Source: Flammeovirga sp. SJP92 (GTDB lineage Bacteria > Bacteroidota > Bacteroidia > Cytophagales > Flammeovirgaceae). From it: a stretch of 64,000 bases of DNA. The notes beneath the pieces are model-generated. The model saw only the letters and a list, made by a program, of their open reading frames with translations, did not search any database and was not told where the DNA came from. Where the stretch lies: NCBI RefSeq assembly GCF_001583495.1, contig NZ_LQAQ01000093.1, positions 372,001 to 436,000 of the forward strand. Direction: 5' to 3'. Below, in pieces: positions 54,533 to 63,873 of the stretch. The translations under genes and the position numbers were made by a program. Within the stretch, counting starts at the first letter, position 1, and every line of letters begins with the position of its first letter.

Positions 54533-55447
54533 TCAATTTGCGATGGTTGATCGATATTGTTGGGGTGTCTTTCCTGTTTTCTGTTTGAATAATCTTCCGA
54601 AATAATGCGGGTAATTAAAACCTAATGTATAAGCTATACCGCTGATGGAATCAGAAGAGTTCAAAAGCATATTCTTTGCTTTGTCAATTATAAAATCATT
54701 GATATGATCTTTGGCTGAGCGTCCTGTTTCCTTCGCCAATAAATCACTCAAATAACTAGCAGATAAATAACATTGGTCTGCCAAGTATTGAATTGTTGGC
54801 TGACCAGTCTCTACCAGCTCATTATTTTTATAGTAATCTTTCAATAGTACTTCTACTTTAGATACAATATCCGTATTCTGAGAAGAACGTGTATTGAATT
54901 GTCTTTCATAAAATCTTAAACTATAGTTTAATAGTAGTTCAAGGTTCGATACCAACACCTGCTGAGTATGATTATCAATTCGCTCAGCTATTTCCGTTTT
55001 AATCAAATTAGCAATTTGTGTTAAAGTATCTTGTTCTTTTACAGAAAGATGCAATGCTTCATGTACTTCGTAATTGAAAAAGTTATAATCATCAATTTTC
55101 TGACCTAGAGTTGTATTTCTGATTAAGTCAGGGTGAAAATAAATCATCCAACCTTTTACTTCTCCTCGTTTTTGAGCTTTACGAACTGAAAGAACTTGAT
55201 CAGGAGCTGTAAAAATCAAAACCCCTTCATTGAAATCATAATGATTACGGCCATAATCCAAACCACAGCTTTTATCTTTCAGAGCAATACAGTACATATC
55301 AGATGAATATTTCATTCCAATATGTTCCTCCCCGTACGCTAGTTCTTCTGTATTTAAAATGGTAATCAATGGATGTTGAGTGTTCTTCATCCCGAAGCAA
55401 GCAGCCAACTCATCGATTGATTTTGAATGAATTATATTTTGACTCAT
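54533..55447 (-). CDS. AraC-family transcriptional regulator
   Basis: The product is 304 residues from the ATG at 55447 (MSQNIIHSK). A start at 55486 is open but unlikely because a -7 promoter box lies between the two. The N-terminal half is cupin-like (CGLDYGRNHYDFNEGVLIFTAP). The C-terminal double HTH (about 205-302) has PTIQYLADQCYLSASYLSDLL, TGRSAKDHINDFIIDKAK and AYTLGFNYPHYFGRLFKQKTG, ending PQQYR. It is probably a regulator of the adjacent SDR gene. Confidence 0.88.
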   Translation of the reverse strand: MSQNIIHSKSIDELAACFGMKNTQHPLITILNTEELAYGEEHIGMKYSSDMYCIALKDKSCGLDYGRNHYDFNEGVLIFTAPDQVLSVRKAQKRGEVKGWMIYFHPDLIRNTTLGQKIDDYNFFNYEVHEALHLSVKEQDTLTQIANLIKTEIAERIDNHTQQVLVSNLELLLNYSLRFYERQFNTRSSQNTDIVSKVEVLLKDYYKNNELVETGQPTIQYLADQCYLSASYLSDLLAKETGRSAKDHINDFIIDKAKNMLLNSSDSISGIAYTLGFNYPHYFGRLFKQKTGKTPQQYRSTIAN

Positions 55448-55464
55448 AACATTATTCTTTTTTT

Positions 55465-55472
55465 CAAAAGTA
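55465..55472 (-). promoter_or_regulatory. Predicted -7 box of the AraC gene
   Basis: On the minus strand TACTTTTG matches TAnnTTTG, 18 bases before the ATG at 55447. It favours that start over the one at 55486. No TTG lies at a good -33 spacing. Confidence 0.45.
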
Positions 55473-55539
55473 TTGATTATTAGCACATAAGTTTAACACA
55501 AATCGCAGATTCTTTCACACCAATCAGCTACACAACAAA

Positions 55540-55575
55540 TAAAAAAGGCCTGTACTTTCAAAAAATACAGACCTT
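55540..55575 (-). terminator. Intrinsic terminator of purE
   Basis: An AAGGcCTGTA/TACAGaCCTT stem (55545-55554 with 55566-55575) is followed on the minus strand by TTTTTT. Confidence 0.8.
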
Positions 55576-55595
55576 CAAATTTAGAACGGGGTCAA

Positions 55596-56099
55596 TTAAA
55601 CCTTATTTCTCCATCCTTGTGTTTCTACTTCAGAAGCTGATGTTAAAACTTTGTCTTTCATCTCTTTCATGAAGTTTTCAATATTTTGAGATACCTTCTC
55701 ATCTGTTGCCCCTACAATTTTAGCCGCTAAGATACCTGCATTTTTAGCACCATCTAAAGCAACTGTAGCTACTGGAACACCTGAAGGCATTTGCAAGATA
55801 GAAAGGATAGAATCCCATCCATCAATTGAGTTTCTTGACTTTACTGGTACACCAATTACTGGCAATGAAGTCATAGACGCCACCATACCTGGTAAGTGAG
55901 CTGCTCCGCCTGCTCCAGCTACAATCGCTGCTAAACCTCTTTCTTTTGCAGAAGTTGCATACTCAAACATTCTTTCCGGTGTTCTATGGGCTGAGACAAT
56001 TGTCAATTCGTATTCAACGCCTAACTCTTCTAAAACTTGAGCTGCTTCTGACATTACTTTCAGGTCAGATTGACTCCCCATAATGATACCTACTTTCAT
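55596..56099 (-). CDS. purE: 5-(carboxyamino)imidazole ribonucleotide mutase
   Basis: The product is 167 residues, class I PurE. It converts N5-CAIR to CAIR in purine synthesis. MGSQSDLKVMSEA (phosphate loop), SAHRTPERM with the catalytic His, and AGAGGAAHLPGMVASMT are all present. PurK is not adjacent here. Short promoter and terminator elements bracket it, so it is transcribed alone. Confidence 0.96.
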   Translation of the reverse strand: MKVGIIMGSQSDLKVMSEAAQVLEELGVEYELTIVSAHRTPERMFEYATSAKERGLAAIVAGAGGAAHLPGMVASMTSLPVIGVPVKSRNSIDGWDSILSILQMPSGVPVATVALDGAKNAGILAAKIVGATDEKVSQNIENFMKEMKDKVLTSASEVETQGWRNKV

Positions 56100-56139
56100 G
56101 GTTCTGGTGTTTGTAAATAACTTGATTTTAAAATTGTGG

Positions 56140-56170
56140 CAAAAATAAGAGCTTTGCAGTTGTCCTACAA
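56140..56170 (-). promoter_or_regulatory. Predicted purE promoter
   Basis: On the minus strand TTG (56170-56168) is followed after 20 bases by TATTTTTG (56147-56140). The match to the Bacteroidota pattern is good. The -33 element lies inside the upstream gene's terminator stem. Confidence 0.65.
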
Positions 56171-56176
56171 AGCCCT
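56146..56176 (-). terminator. Intrinsic terminator of the multiheme cytochrome gene
   Basis: A GCTTTG/CAAAGC stem (56151-56156 with 56168-56173) with flanking bases is followed on the minus strand by CTTATTTTT. It overlaps the purE promoter. Confidence 0.65.
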
Positions 56177-56195
56177 TTCTATATTTTATTGATTT

Positions 56196-58457
56196 TTAGT
56201 TAAATCTAGGATCGTTTGGATAATTGGCTTTCAACCATTTCCAATACAGTTGTGCTTTTTGTTTTTGCCCTGTTTGCTCGTATAAAGCGGCCAAAGCATA
56301 ACGTAACGATGGATCTTGCTTCGTGAAACTTAGACCTTTCAAATACGTTTTTTCAGCTTCTTGTACTTTACCTAATTGCTGTAATACTAAGCCCCAGTTA
56401 TAAAATGCTCTAGAATTTTGAGGATTCAATTCGGCAGCTTTACCTAAAGCTTCAGCAGCTTTTGGCCAATCTTTCATTTCAGCATATAATAAACCTTTAG
56501 AATAATACGCTTCAGCAGAGTTAGGGTCTGTCAGAATCGCATTGTCCAATGCTTGTTCTGCTAGTTTGATTTTTCCTTGAATAGAATAAACCCTCGCTAA
56601 ACTAAACCTTGCTTCATTCATTAAAGTATCAAACTTCAATGACTGCTGATAAGATGCAATTGCTTTATCGTAATCCTTTCTTCTTTCATGATATTGTCCT
56701 TCTCCAAAAGGTCCTTCTCTGAAATCCTTCGCTTGACGGAAGTAGTTTTTCATTTCAGCTGTAGCCAACTCAAATGCTTCTTTCCACTTTCCTTTGAAAC
56801 GGCTCTCAGGAGCATCACCCAAAGCAATTGCCGCCGCAACTCTCACTGATCTTACAGGATCTTTTAAGTAAGGGCTCAAATAAGAAATTCTTTGGTCAAG
56901 GCTCAACTGAGATAAATTCTGAATTGAAGTAAAACGCACTAATGGCTCTGGATCTTTCAAACCATTAATAATTGCTTCGATAGATTCGTTACCAGGAGTT
57001 CTAGCCAAGTAGTAAACAGCCGTTGCTCTTGCAATAAACGGTGCTTTTTGCTCTTCTACCATTTGCTTCAATTCTGAAACATATTCCTCTGAGTAACTTC
57101 TACCCAATGCTAGTGTATCTCTCCAATCATAATGCGGTTCTCCCCACATTTTTTCAAAATTAGCTACTGCCCACTTTGTCGATTTATCTGTATGACATTG
57201 GTTACAAGCATTTGGTGTTCCTTCATATTTCAAGCTCAAATCAGGTCTTGGGATTCTGAAACTATGGTCTCTACGGTAGTCATTACCCATATAAACTTCA
57301 CCTACCATATGACAATCCACACATCTTACATCTTTACCTGTATCATGCAATGTATGTGATTTCACTTCATATTCTTGAGGTTCGTGACACTGAGCACATA
57401 CTTTATTCAAGTCTTTAAACTTCAATTCTGCTTTATGCGCATCATGACAGTCAGTACATTTTACACCCTCATGGTACATTTTACTTTGAATAAATGAACC
57501 GTAAACATATACCTCATTCAAGATCTGACCATCATGATAGTACATATTTTCTCTCAAAATCTCAGGAGCAAATTGATCATAGAAACCTTGACCATACTTG
57601 AAGTTAGTCGTCAGCTGAGATCTTCTTGAATGACAAGGAGCACATGACTCAATCAATGTCTTCTGATCATCTGAAGTTCTAAACTGTTGAATATATAAAC
57701 CTTCTACGAAATCTTTCTTTTCTTCAAACTCTGCTGAGTTAGCAAATTCCACGTGCTCTTTACCTGAACCGTGGCATGATTCGCAACCTACGTTGATTTC
57801 TGACCACTTTGTATCAAATTCATCTTTTTCAAAATCGTAATTTTTTCTAACGTTGGTAGAGTGACAGTCGGCACACATTGTATTCCAGTTTCCACCGCCA
57901 TTAGACCAGTGTAACCATTCATAATGCTGGATATCATCCAAATCATCATGTTGATTAAACCACACGCCTTTTTCAGTATCCCAAGTTTCTCTGATCACTT
58001 GAACTTTACCTTTTTCCATCTCCACCATATAGTTCTGAAGCGGTGTGATGCCAAATGTATATTTTACTTCATAGTCATGATTAGCACCATCAGGACCCTG
58101 AGTATTGACGTAAAACTTATCTCCTTTTTTGAAAAACTTGCTGATAACGTTATTCGCTTTAAAAATAACATTATTGAAATCACCCAAAACCGTTTCGTCA
58201 GTAGCAAGTTTCATTGAATTATCGTGGTCAGAACCTTTCCATTTATGGTATTCGTCCTCATGACAAGAACGGCAGGTCTCAGTTCCCACAAAGATTGAAT
58301 CAGGATATTGTAAATTTAGATCAGCATGAGGGTTCACCACCTCCGAAGTAGTCTCCACTTTTTTTTCTTCTTTGTCCGCTTGGTTACAACTTATATAAAT
58401 TGCTCCTGAAAACACTATCGCCGACAAACTGATTAGTAAGTTGTTTTTTAATTTCAT
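56196..58457 (-). CDS. Octaheme c-type cytochrome with HEAT and TPR regions
   Basis: The product is 753 residues. The N-terminus is a lipoprotein-like signal with C24 (YISCNQ), slightly off the lipobox consensus. Eight CxxCH heme sites lie at about 62, 195, 225, 272, 334, 354, 379 and 418, in the cytochrome c554-like arrangement. About 480-560 holds HEAT-like repeats (GLKDPEPLVRFTSIQ, YLKDPVRSVRVAAAIALG). About 590-740 has three to four TPRs (NSAEAYYSKGLLYAEMKDWP, SRAFYNWGLVLQQLGKVQEA). It is probably periplasmic or surface-exposed and used in electron transfer. The donor, acceptor and any catalytic activity are unknown. It is a single gene with its own terminator. Confidence 0.9.
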   Translation of the reverse strand: MKLKNNLLISLSAIVFSGAIYISCNQADKEEKKVETTSEVVNPHADLNLQYPDSIFVGTETCRSCHEDEYHKWKGSDHDNSMKLATDETVLGDFNNVIFKANNVISKFFKKGDKFYVNTQGPDGANHDYEVKYTFGITPLQNYMVEMEKGKVQVIRETWDTEKGVWFNQHDDLDDIQHYEWLHWSNGGGNWNTMCADCHSTNVRKNYDFEKDEFDTKWSEINVGCESCHGSGKEHVEFANSAEFEEKKDFVEGLYIQQFRTSDDQKTLIESCAPCHSRRSQLTTNFKYGQGFYDQFAPEILRENMYYHDGQILNEVYVYGSFIQSKMYHEGVKCTDCHDAHKAELKFKDLNKVCAQCHEPQEYEVKSHTLHDTGKDVRCVDCHMVGEVYMGNDYRRDHSFRIPRPDLSLKYEGTPNACNQCHTDKSTKWAVANFEKMWGEPHYDWRDTLALGRSYSEEYVSELKQMVEEQKAPFIARATAVYYLARTPGNESIEAIINGLKDPEPLVRFTSIQNLSQLSLDQRISYLSPYLKDPVRSVRVAAAIALGDAPESRFKGKWKEAFELATAEMKNYFRQAKDFREGPFGEGQYHERRKDYDKAIASYQQSLKFDTLMNEARFSLARVYSIQGKIKLAEQALDNAILTDPNSAEAYYSKGLLYAEMKDWPKAAEALGKAAELNPQNSRAFYNWGLVLQQLGKVQEAEKTYLKGLSFTKQDPSLRYALAALYEQTGQKQKAQLYWKWLKANYPNDPRFN

Positions 58458-58505
58458 TAATCTTGATAGAACTAAGTAATTATCATCCCTATTTTACTTT
58501 ACGCA

Positions 58506-58781
58506 TTAACTGCTAATTTGTTTAAGCTTTAACTTATTATTTTTTAAAGAGATAATCAAAAAATGTTTAGTAAGATTATCTAAAGTAAAAGTTAATGTAT
58601 TTTTATTCGAATCACACTTCCAATTTCCCTTTATTACAACAGGTTGGTCATTGCTTAATACTTCTCCCCAAGTCATCGTTTCATCTTTAAACAATTCGAA
58701 GTGAATTCTACCACCTCGAACCGCCTTTAATTCTTGATGATGTACAAAAACGAGCGTATCTTGACTACTTTTGCACAGCAT
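58506..58781 (-). CDS. Short hypothetical ORF next to tRNA-fMet, possibly a gene remnant
   Basis: This is a 91-codon frame with no signal peptide and no recognised domain. It reads like the C-terminal half of a small beta-rich protein (GNWKCDSNKNTLTFTLDN). A stop codon lies directly before its ATG, and its first codons overlap the -7 box of the tRNA on the other strand, which leaves little room for its own promoter. Either it is expressed antisense through the tRNA region or it is a degraded gene. Confidence 0.35.
   Translation of the reverse strand: MLCKSSQDTLVFVHHQELKAVRGGRIHFELFKDETMTWGEVLSNDQPVVIKGNWKCDSNKNTLTFTLDNLTKHFLIISLKNNKLKLKQISS
58766..58773 (+). promoter_or_regulatory. Predicted -7 box of the initiator tRNA gene
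   Basis: TACTTTTG followed by CAC matches TAnnTTTG, 21 bases before the mature tRNA 5' end. Confidence 0.5.
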
Positions 58782-58794
58782 TTAAGAAAAACAG

Positions 58795-58870
<76 letters not shown>

Positions 58871-58873
58871 AGT

Positions 58874-58906
58874 AAGGTTATCTCATTTTTGAGGTAACCT
58901 TTTTTC
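58874..58906 (+). terminator. Intrinsic terminator of tRNA-fMet
   Basis: An AAGGTTAtCTCA/TGAGgTAACCTT stem (58874-58885 with 58890-58901) is followed by TTTTT, starting 4 bases after the tRNA CCA. Confidence 0.88.
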
Positions 58907-58974
58907 ATTTACAGCCCCAATATCTAAATAAAATACTATCTTACAAGGACTAACTTCATATAAACTCATTAAAA

Positions 58975-60753
58975 ATGAAATTACCTTCAATAGAGTACCT
59001 CTTCAATGCTTTTTTAAAGAGCATTAAAACATTTCCTTTTACAATTTTATCTGCCATACTGCTTACATTCCTTTTATTTTCCACTATAGATTCTGACAAT
59101 ACTAAAAACATTTGGATGGTAAGAGGGCTTCATGGTGCTCAAATAGGTATCCCAACATTTATAGCTATTACCTTCCTAAGCCAAAAATTAAAACTTTCTA
59201 ATCTTAAGGCTTATGCGATAAGAGTTGCCGGGTTGCTGTTACTCTGTTTTTATGTGATGAGCTTACCTGATGAATTATCTTATATTCATTTTTCAAGAGG
59301 TGCCCTCCTTACTGTATTTTCGTTCTTATTACCCTTTATTGGAATCAGTGTTAGGGAAAGTAACAATCTTAATTACTGGTTCAATGCAAAAAATATTATC
59401 AGCACTTTTATTGAGTGTTTGTTTTATAGTGTGATTATCAATATTGGTATCTCTTTGGCCTTGCTCGCAATAGAGGTTTTATTTGATATCAACATCAAAG
59501 AAAATACCTATCTCAAACTCAGCGTCTTTAATTTCGCATTTCTAAACACCTTATTTTTCACTAGCAAAGTAGATTCTTTTGATATCTCTACAGAAGACAA
59601 AGAATATCCACTTTTACTTAAAAACCTTGTACAATTTATTTTACTCCCACTGGTCTGCATTTATTTAGTCATACTTTATACTTATGGCTTTAAAATAATT
59701 TTAGCACAAAACTGGCCCAAGGGTTGGGTTTCTTACTTATCGATTGGTTTCTCTTTTTTAGGCATCAGTGCTCTTTTAATAATATATCCTATTCGGAATG
59801 ATAAAGGACTGAAATGGATTTCCTTGTTTAGCAAAGGCTTTTATTATGCATTATTTCCTGTCATTTTACTTTTCTGCTCTGCTATTTACAGACGTATTTC
59901 TGAATACGGAATTACAGAGTTCAGATATTATTTGATCATGATCGGCACCTGGCTCTTCTTCGTTGCCATCTACTTTTTGATCAAAGGACAGAATAATATA
60001 AAAGTGATTCCAATTGCACTCGCAGTACTTACTTTCACTTCTACTTTTGGACCTTTATCCGCCTTTAATATCAGTAAGAAAAGTCAATACAATAGACTAT
60101 ATGAATTGGGAGAAAAAAATGAATGGATCAATATCGAAGGGCAATGGGTAAAAAGTGATTTTAAAGTAAATGAAGATTATGAGAACATACGCTCTATTGT
60201 AGTTTACCTGATAGAACATCATGGCTACAATACTTTACAACCTCTTTTAAAGGATATAAATCTTGATGAAATAGTGAAAGAGGAAGATTCAAGATGGAAA
60301 AAGAAAGAAGCAATATTAGAGGAAATGAAGCTGAAGAAATACTATGCTCATTCAAAGGAGGAAAGTGTAGAAAGTTACACGCCTATTGATTTTGTTGAAA
60401 GGTATGATTTGCTGTATGATATCAAAGGCTATCAATATTCTACTTCGATCAGTATGCGTAAAGGGAGCTTGTCAAATGATAGTGAGATCAAGACATACCA
60501 CTTCAACAACTCTGATATTACAGTTTCTTTTCAATTGATGAATAAAACAAAAGACATTGGTATTCTAACCATCAATCAGGATTCCTTTAATATTCCATAT
60601 ACTGCTTTTGAAAATGGGTACTTTAATCACAAAGGCTTTAAAAATGGTAGTTATAGAATTTATATTAAGCGATTTTCAGGATTTAAAACTGAAGAATTGG
60701 TGAAGACCGATAACATTTCCTTCGATCTGTATTTTAATATAGGTGAAAAGTAA
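58975..60753 (+). CDS. DUF4153 multi-pass membrane protein
   Basis: The product is 592 residues. About eleven TM helices fill the first 370 residues, matching DUF4153 proteins. The last about 220 residues are a soluble domain (YDLLYDIKGYQYSTSISMRKGS, DITVSFQLMNKTKDIGILTIN). It starts 68 bases after the tRNA terminator. Function is unknown. DUF4153 proteins are widespread in Bacteroidota and Firmicutes, and no catalytic motif is apparent. Confidence 0.85.
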   Translation: MKLPSIEYLFNAFLKSIKTFPFTILSAILLTFLLFSTIDSDNTKNIWMVRGLHGAQIGIPTFIAITFLSQKLKLSNLKAYAIRVAGLLLLCFYVMSLPDELSYIHFSRGALLTVFSFLLPFIGISVRESNNLNYWFNAKNIISTFIECLFYSVIINIGISLALLAIEVLFDINIKENTYLKLSVFNFAFLNTLFFTSKVDSFDISTEDKEYPLLLKNLVQFILLPLVCIYLVILYTYGFKIILAQNWPKGWVSYLSIGFSFLGISALLIIYPIRNDKGLKWISLFSKGFYYALFPVILLFCSAIYRRISEYGITEFRYYLIMIGTWLFFVAIYFLIKGQNNIKVIPIALAVLTFTSTFGPLSAFNISKKSQYNRLYELGEKNEWINIEGQWVKSDFKVNEDYENIRSIVVYLIEHHGYNTLQPLLKDINLDEIVKEEDSRWKKKEAILEEMKLKKYYAHSKEESVESYTPIDFVERYDLLYDIKGYQYSTSISMRKGSLSNDSEIKTYHFNNSDITVSFQLMNKTKDIGILTINQDSFNIPYTAFENGYFNHKGFKNGSYRIYIKRFSGFKTEELVKTDNISFDLYFNIGEK

Positions 60754-60767
60754 ATAATCAAAATAAA

Positions 60768-60800
60768 AGCTCTATTGAGAAAATCCCAATAGAGCTATTA
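60768..60800. terminator. Bidirectional terminator between DUF4153 and pntB
   Basis: A 10-bp stem AGCTCTATTG/CAATAGAGCT (60768-60777 with 60787-60796) lies between converging genes. Confidence 0.82.
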
Positions 60801-60822
60801 CTAATATAAAAATCGCTCGGAA

Positions 60823-62211
60823 TTAAGCGTTAGCTATTTCATCTTTTAATTTACCCAATGAAGCTTTCGCGTCACCGAATAACATCTTCGTTTTCTCACC
60901 GAAGAATAATGGGTTTTGCACACCTGCATAACCTGTACTCATACCACGCTTGAATACAACAACGTTTTTCGCCATTTCAACATCAAGGATTGGCATACCG
61001 TAGATTGGTGATGAAGTATCATCTTTAGCAGATGGGTTTACTACATCATTGGCACCAATTACAAGTACAACGTCAGTAGAAGGGAAACTATCGTTAGCAG
61101 GCTCTAATTCTAATAGTTTGTCATAAGACACATCAGATTCTGCTAATAATACGTTCATGTGACCAGGCATACGACCTGCTACTGGGTGAATTGCATATCT
61201 TACTTCAACACCTTCGTCCTCCAAAGCATTTTCGATCTCGTGGCAAATGTGTTGTGCTTGTGCTACCGCTAAACCATAACCTGGTACGATAGTCACTTTG
61301 TCAGCATATTTTAATTGGATAGCTAAATCTGAAACGTTTACTTCTTTCACGATCTCTTCACGATCTGATCCAGAACCACCGCCAGATGCTCCTAAGTTAC
61401 CTACTAATACGTTGATCAACGATCTGTTCATCGCCTCACACATCATTACAGTAAGGATGATACCTGAAGCACCTACAAGGATACCACCGATGATCATAAT
61501 GTTGTTACCGTAGATCAAACCTGCACCAGTTGCACCAATACCCGTTACTGAGTTTAGTAATGAGATTACTACTGGCATATCACCACCACCAATTGGCGTT
61601 ACGAAAGCGATACCGTAGAATAATGATAAACCAAGTAAAGCATATACTAATGCCATGTTCAACTCAGGCTGTGTCATGATCATCACTGATAATGCAATGA
61701 TACCGATCAACGACGTGATGTTGATAAGTTGTGGAGCAGGTAAAGTAAAGTTATCTCTTAAAGAACCGTTTAATTTACCATAAGCTACTAACGAACCTGT
61801 TAATGATACAGCACCTACAAACATAGCGAAGATGTTTGTCAAAACAGCACCACTCATCATTTCAGTTCCTGCAGGAAGGTTTCCAAATTCAGCAATACCG
61901 ATCAACATGGCACAAGCACCACCTAAACCGTTGAATAAAGATACCATCTCTGGCATTTTTGTCATGGCCACTTTCTTTGCAGAAGTTAAACCAATACCAC
62001 CACCTACTAGCATTGCACCAATGATCCATAAGTAGTTGTTATCTCCCGTTTCAGGAGCAAATAATGATATAACGATGGCCATACCCATACCCAAAGCTGC
62101 TACTTGGTTACCCTTACGAGCAGATTCTGGATGCGAAAGACCTTTTAAACCAATAATAAATACGATGATACTTACTAAGTATAGTAAGTCGATTATATTC
62201 GAGTAATCCAT
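60823..62211 (-). CDS. pntB: NAD(P) transhydrogenase subunit beta
   Basis: The product is 462 residues. Eight to nine TM helices precede a cytoplasmic NADP(H)-binding domain III (about 285-460) with IVPGYGLAVAQAQH, AIHPVAGRMPGHMNVLLAE and VVLVIGANDVVNPSA. It couples proton import to NADPH formation from NADH. It is the last gene of the operon pntAA-pntAB-pntB, 34 bases after pntAB. Confidence 0.97.
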   Translation of the reverse strand: MDYSNIIDLLYLVSIIVFIIGLKGLSHPESARKGNQVAALGMGMAIVISLFAPETGDNNYLWIIGAMLVGGGIGLTSAKKVAMTKMPEMVSLFNGLGGACAMLIGIAEFGNLPAGTEMMSGAVLTNIFAMFVGAVSLTGSLVAYGKLNGSLRDNFTLPAPQLINITSLIGIIALSVMIMTQPELNMALVYALLGLSLFYGIAFVTPIGGGDMPVVISLLNSVTGIGATGAGLIYGNNIMIIGGILVGASGIILTVMMCEAMNRSLINVLVGNLGASGGGSGSDREEIVKEVNVSDLAIQLKYADKVTIVPGYGLAVAQAQHICHEIENALEDEGVEVRYAIHPVAGRMPGHMNVLLAESDVSYDKLLELEPANDSFPSTDVVLVIGANDVVNPSAKDDTSSPIYGMPILDVEMAKNVVVFKRGMSTGYAGVQNPLFFGEKTKMLFGDAKASLGKLKDEIANA

Positions 62212-62245
62212 TTGTTTACGAATCTAATTTCAGGTGAATAAGTAA

Positions 62246-62566
62246 TTAATTTTTACGTTCTTTTTTCTTGAACATATCTAACATTCTGTTGGTTACTGCA
62301 AAACCACCTACAACGTTGATCATTGCAAGGGCAATACCGATAAAACCAAGCACTAATGTTAAGTAATCTGTAGCATCAGCTCTTCTGATTAGAATAATCG
62401 CACCGATTACTACGACACCTGAAATTGCGTTAGCTCCTGACATAAGAGGAGTATGTAAAACTGTTGGTACTTTTCCGATAATCTCCATTCCTAAAAATGA
62501 AGAAAGTACTAGTAACGACAACATGGCTAAAGTGTTATCGTCTAAGAAATTTATAATTTGTTCCAT
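62246..62566 (-). CDS. pntAB: NAD(P) transhydrogenase subunit alpha, membrane part
   Basis: The product is 106 residues, about three TM helices (LAMLSLLVLSSFLGMEIIG, PLMSGANAISGVVVIGAI, TLVLGFIGIALAMINVVGG). It corresponds to the C-terminal membrane half of E. coli PntA. In this organism, as in many bacteria, the alpha subunit is split into two genes. It lies 32 bases after pntAA and before pntB. Confidence 0.95.
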   Translation of the reverse strand: MEQIINFLDDNTLAMLSLLVLSSFLGMEIIGKVPTVLHTPLMSGANAISGVVVIGAIILIRRADATDYLTLVLGFIGIALAMINVVGGFAVTNRMLDMFKKKERKN

Positions 62567-62598
62567 ATTAGTATCGACTTGTTTGTTGTTAGTTTAGC

Positions 62599-63753
62599 TT
62601 ACGCTTCTACACTTTCCTCTACTTTCGCAGGAGGAACTAATTGCTTTTGTTTTTCTTCGTTTCCATAGACAACGTCTCCTTTGTAAACGATACAGCTTTG
62701 AAGAATGATCTCATCGTTGAAATCGAAATCAAAACCTTCTTTTGTTAAGAACAATTTCATGTAGTTCTGAATGTTCTTGCTGTATAAAACAGAAGCTTGC
62801 TCACTAATATCCGCAGCTAAATTAGAGTTACCGATGATCGTTACACCGTGTGCTCTTACAACTTCTTTATCTTTAGTCAAAGCACAGTTACCACCTGTTG
62901 ATGATGCTAAGTCAACGATTACAGAACCTGCTTTCATTGTCTTCACTGCCTCTTCAGTCACAAGTGTTGGAGCTGGTCTACCTCTTAATTGTGCAGTTGT
63001 AATTACTACGTCCGCTTTTTCAACTTTCTGAGCGATCAACTCTGCCTGTCTTTTCTTGTACTCTTCAGTTTGCTCTACAGCATAACCACCAGCGGATGTA
63101 TCATCAGTAGCACCTTCTACTTCTACAAACTTAGCACCTAACGACATTACCTCTTCTTTTGCAGCGGCACGCGTATCGAATGCTTCCACTTGAGCACCTA
63201 AACGTTTTGCTGTTGCAATAGCTTGAAGACCTGCTACACCTGCACCCATTACTAACACCTTAGATGGAGGTACTGTACCAGCTGCCGTTGATAACATTGG
63301 CATATAACGTGGCAAATAGTCAGTTGCTTTCAATACTGCTTTATAACCTGAGATTGAAGCCATAGACGATAGAATGTCCATTGACTGAGCAATTGTAGTT
63401 CTTGGAATCATGTCAAAGCTAAAAGCTGAGATCCCTTTTGTAGCATACACTTCACAGATTGAAGCGTCTTGGAAAGGTTGGAAAGAGGAGAATAAGAAAG
63501 TTCCCTCAGCCAATTTCGCAACATCTTCCTTGCTTAATGGATCTAAAGTAATTAATACATTAGATGAGCTTAATACCTCTTCTCTACTTTTTGACTTTGC
63601 TCCGATACCTTCGTATAGTTCGTCGCTAATAAAAGCACTTTCGCCAGCGCCTTTTTCGTAAATAACCTCATGCCCCTCAGAAATGAATTTCTTCGCTAAT
63701 TCTGGAGTAACGGACACACGTTGATCTTGTTCTTTTAAAATTCCAAATAGCAT
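62599..63753 (-). CDS. pntAA: NAD(P) transhydrogenase subunit alpha, NAD-binding part
   Basis: The product is 384 residues, domain I of transhydrogenase. It belongs to the AlaDH/PNT family: the start MLFGILKEQDQRVSVTPE, ALSTAAGT-like region LSTAAGTVPPSKVLVMGAGVAG and AFDTRAAAKEEVMSLGAKFV. The motif LRGRPAPTLVTEEAV separates it from alanine dehydrogenase. It binds NAD(H) in the cytoplasm and pairs with pntAB and pntB. First gene of the operon. Confidence 0.96.
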   Translation of the reverse strand: MLFGILKEQDQRVSVTPELAKKFISEGHEVIYEKGAGESAFISDELYEGIGAKSKSREEVLSSSNVLITLDPLSKEDVAKLAEGTFLFSSFQPFQDASICEVYATKGISAFSFDMIPRTTIAQSMDILSSMASISGYKAVLKATDYLPRYMPMLSTAAGTVPPSKVLVMGAGVAGLQAIATAKRLGAQVEAFDTRAAAKEEVMSLGAKFVEVEGATDDTSAGGYAVEQTEEYKKRQAELIAQKVEKADVVITTAQLRGRPAPTLVTEEAVKTMKAGSVIVDLASSTGGNCALTKDKEVVRAHGVTIIGNSNLAADISEQASVLYSKNIQNYMKLFLTKEGFDFDFNDEIILQSCIVYKGDVVYGNEEKQKQLVPPAKVEESVEA

Positions 63754-63865
63754 ACCTATGCGATTTTAAATAGTAATATATTCCGTATTCAATAGGATAA
63801 CCTTATCCTATCATTTGTTAGTTAGTTTGTTAATAAAACATTCAACTTTAAGCCGAACGTTTTAG

Positions 63866-63873
63866 CAAATATA
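63866..63873 (-). promoter_or_regulatory. Predicted -7 box of the pnt operon
   Basis: On the minus strand TATATTTG followed by C matches TAnnTTTG, leaving a leader of about 110 bases. The -33 TTG is not at the usual spacing. Nothing else is supported in 63754-64000. Confidence 0.5.
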
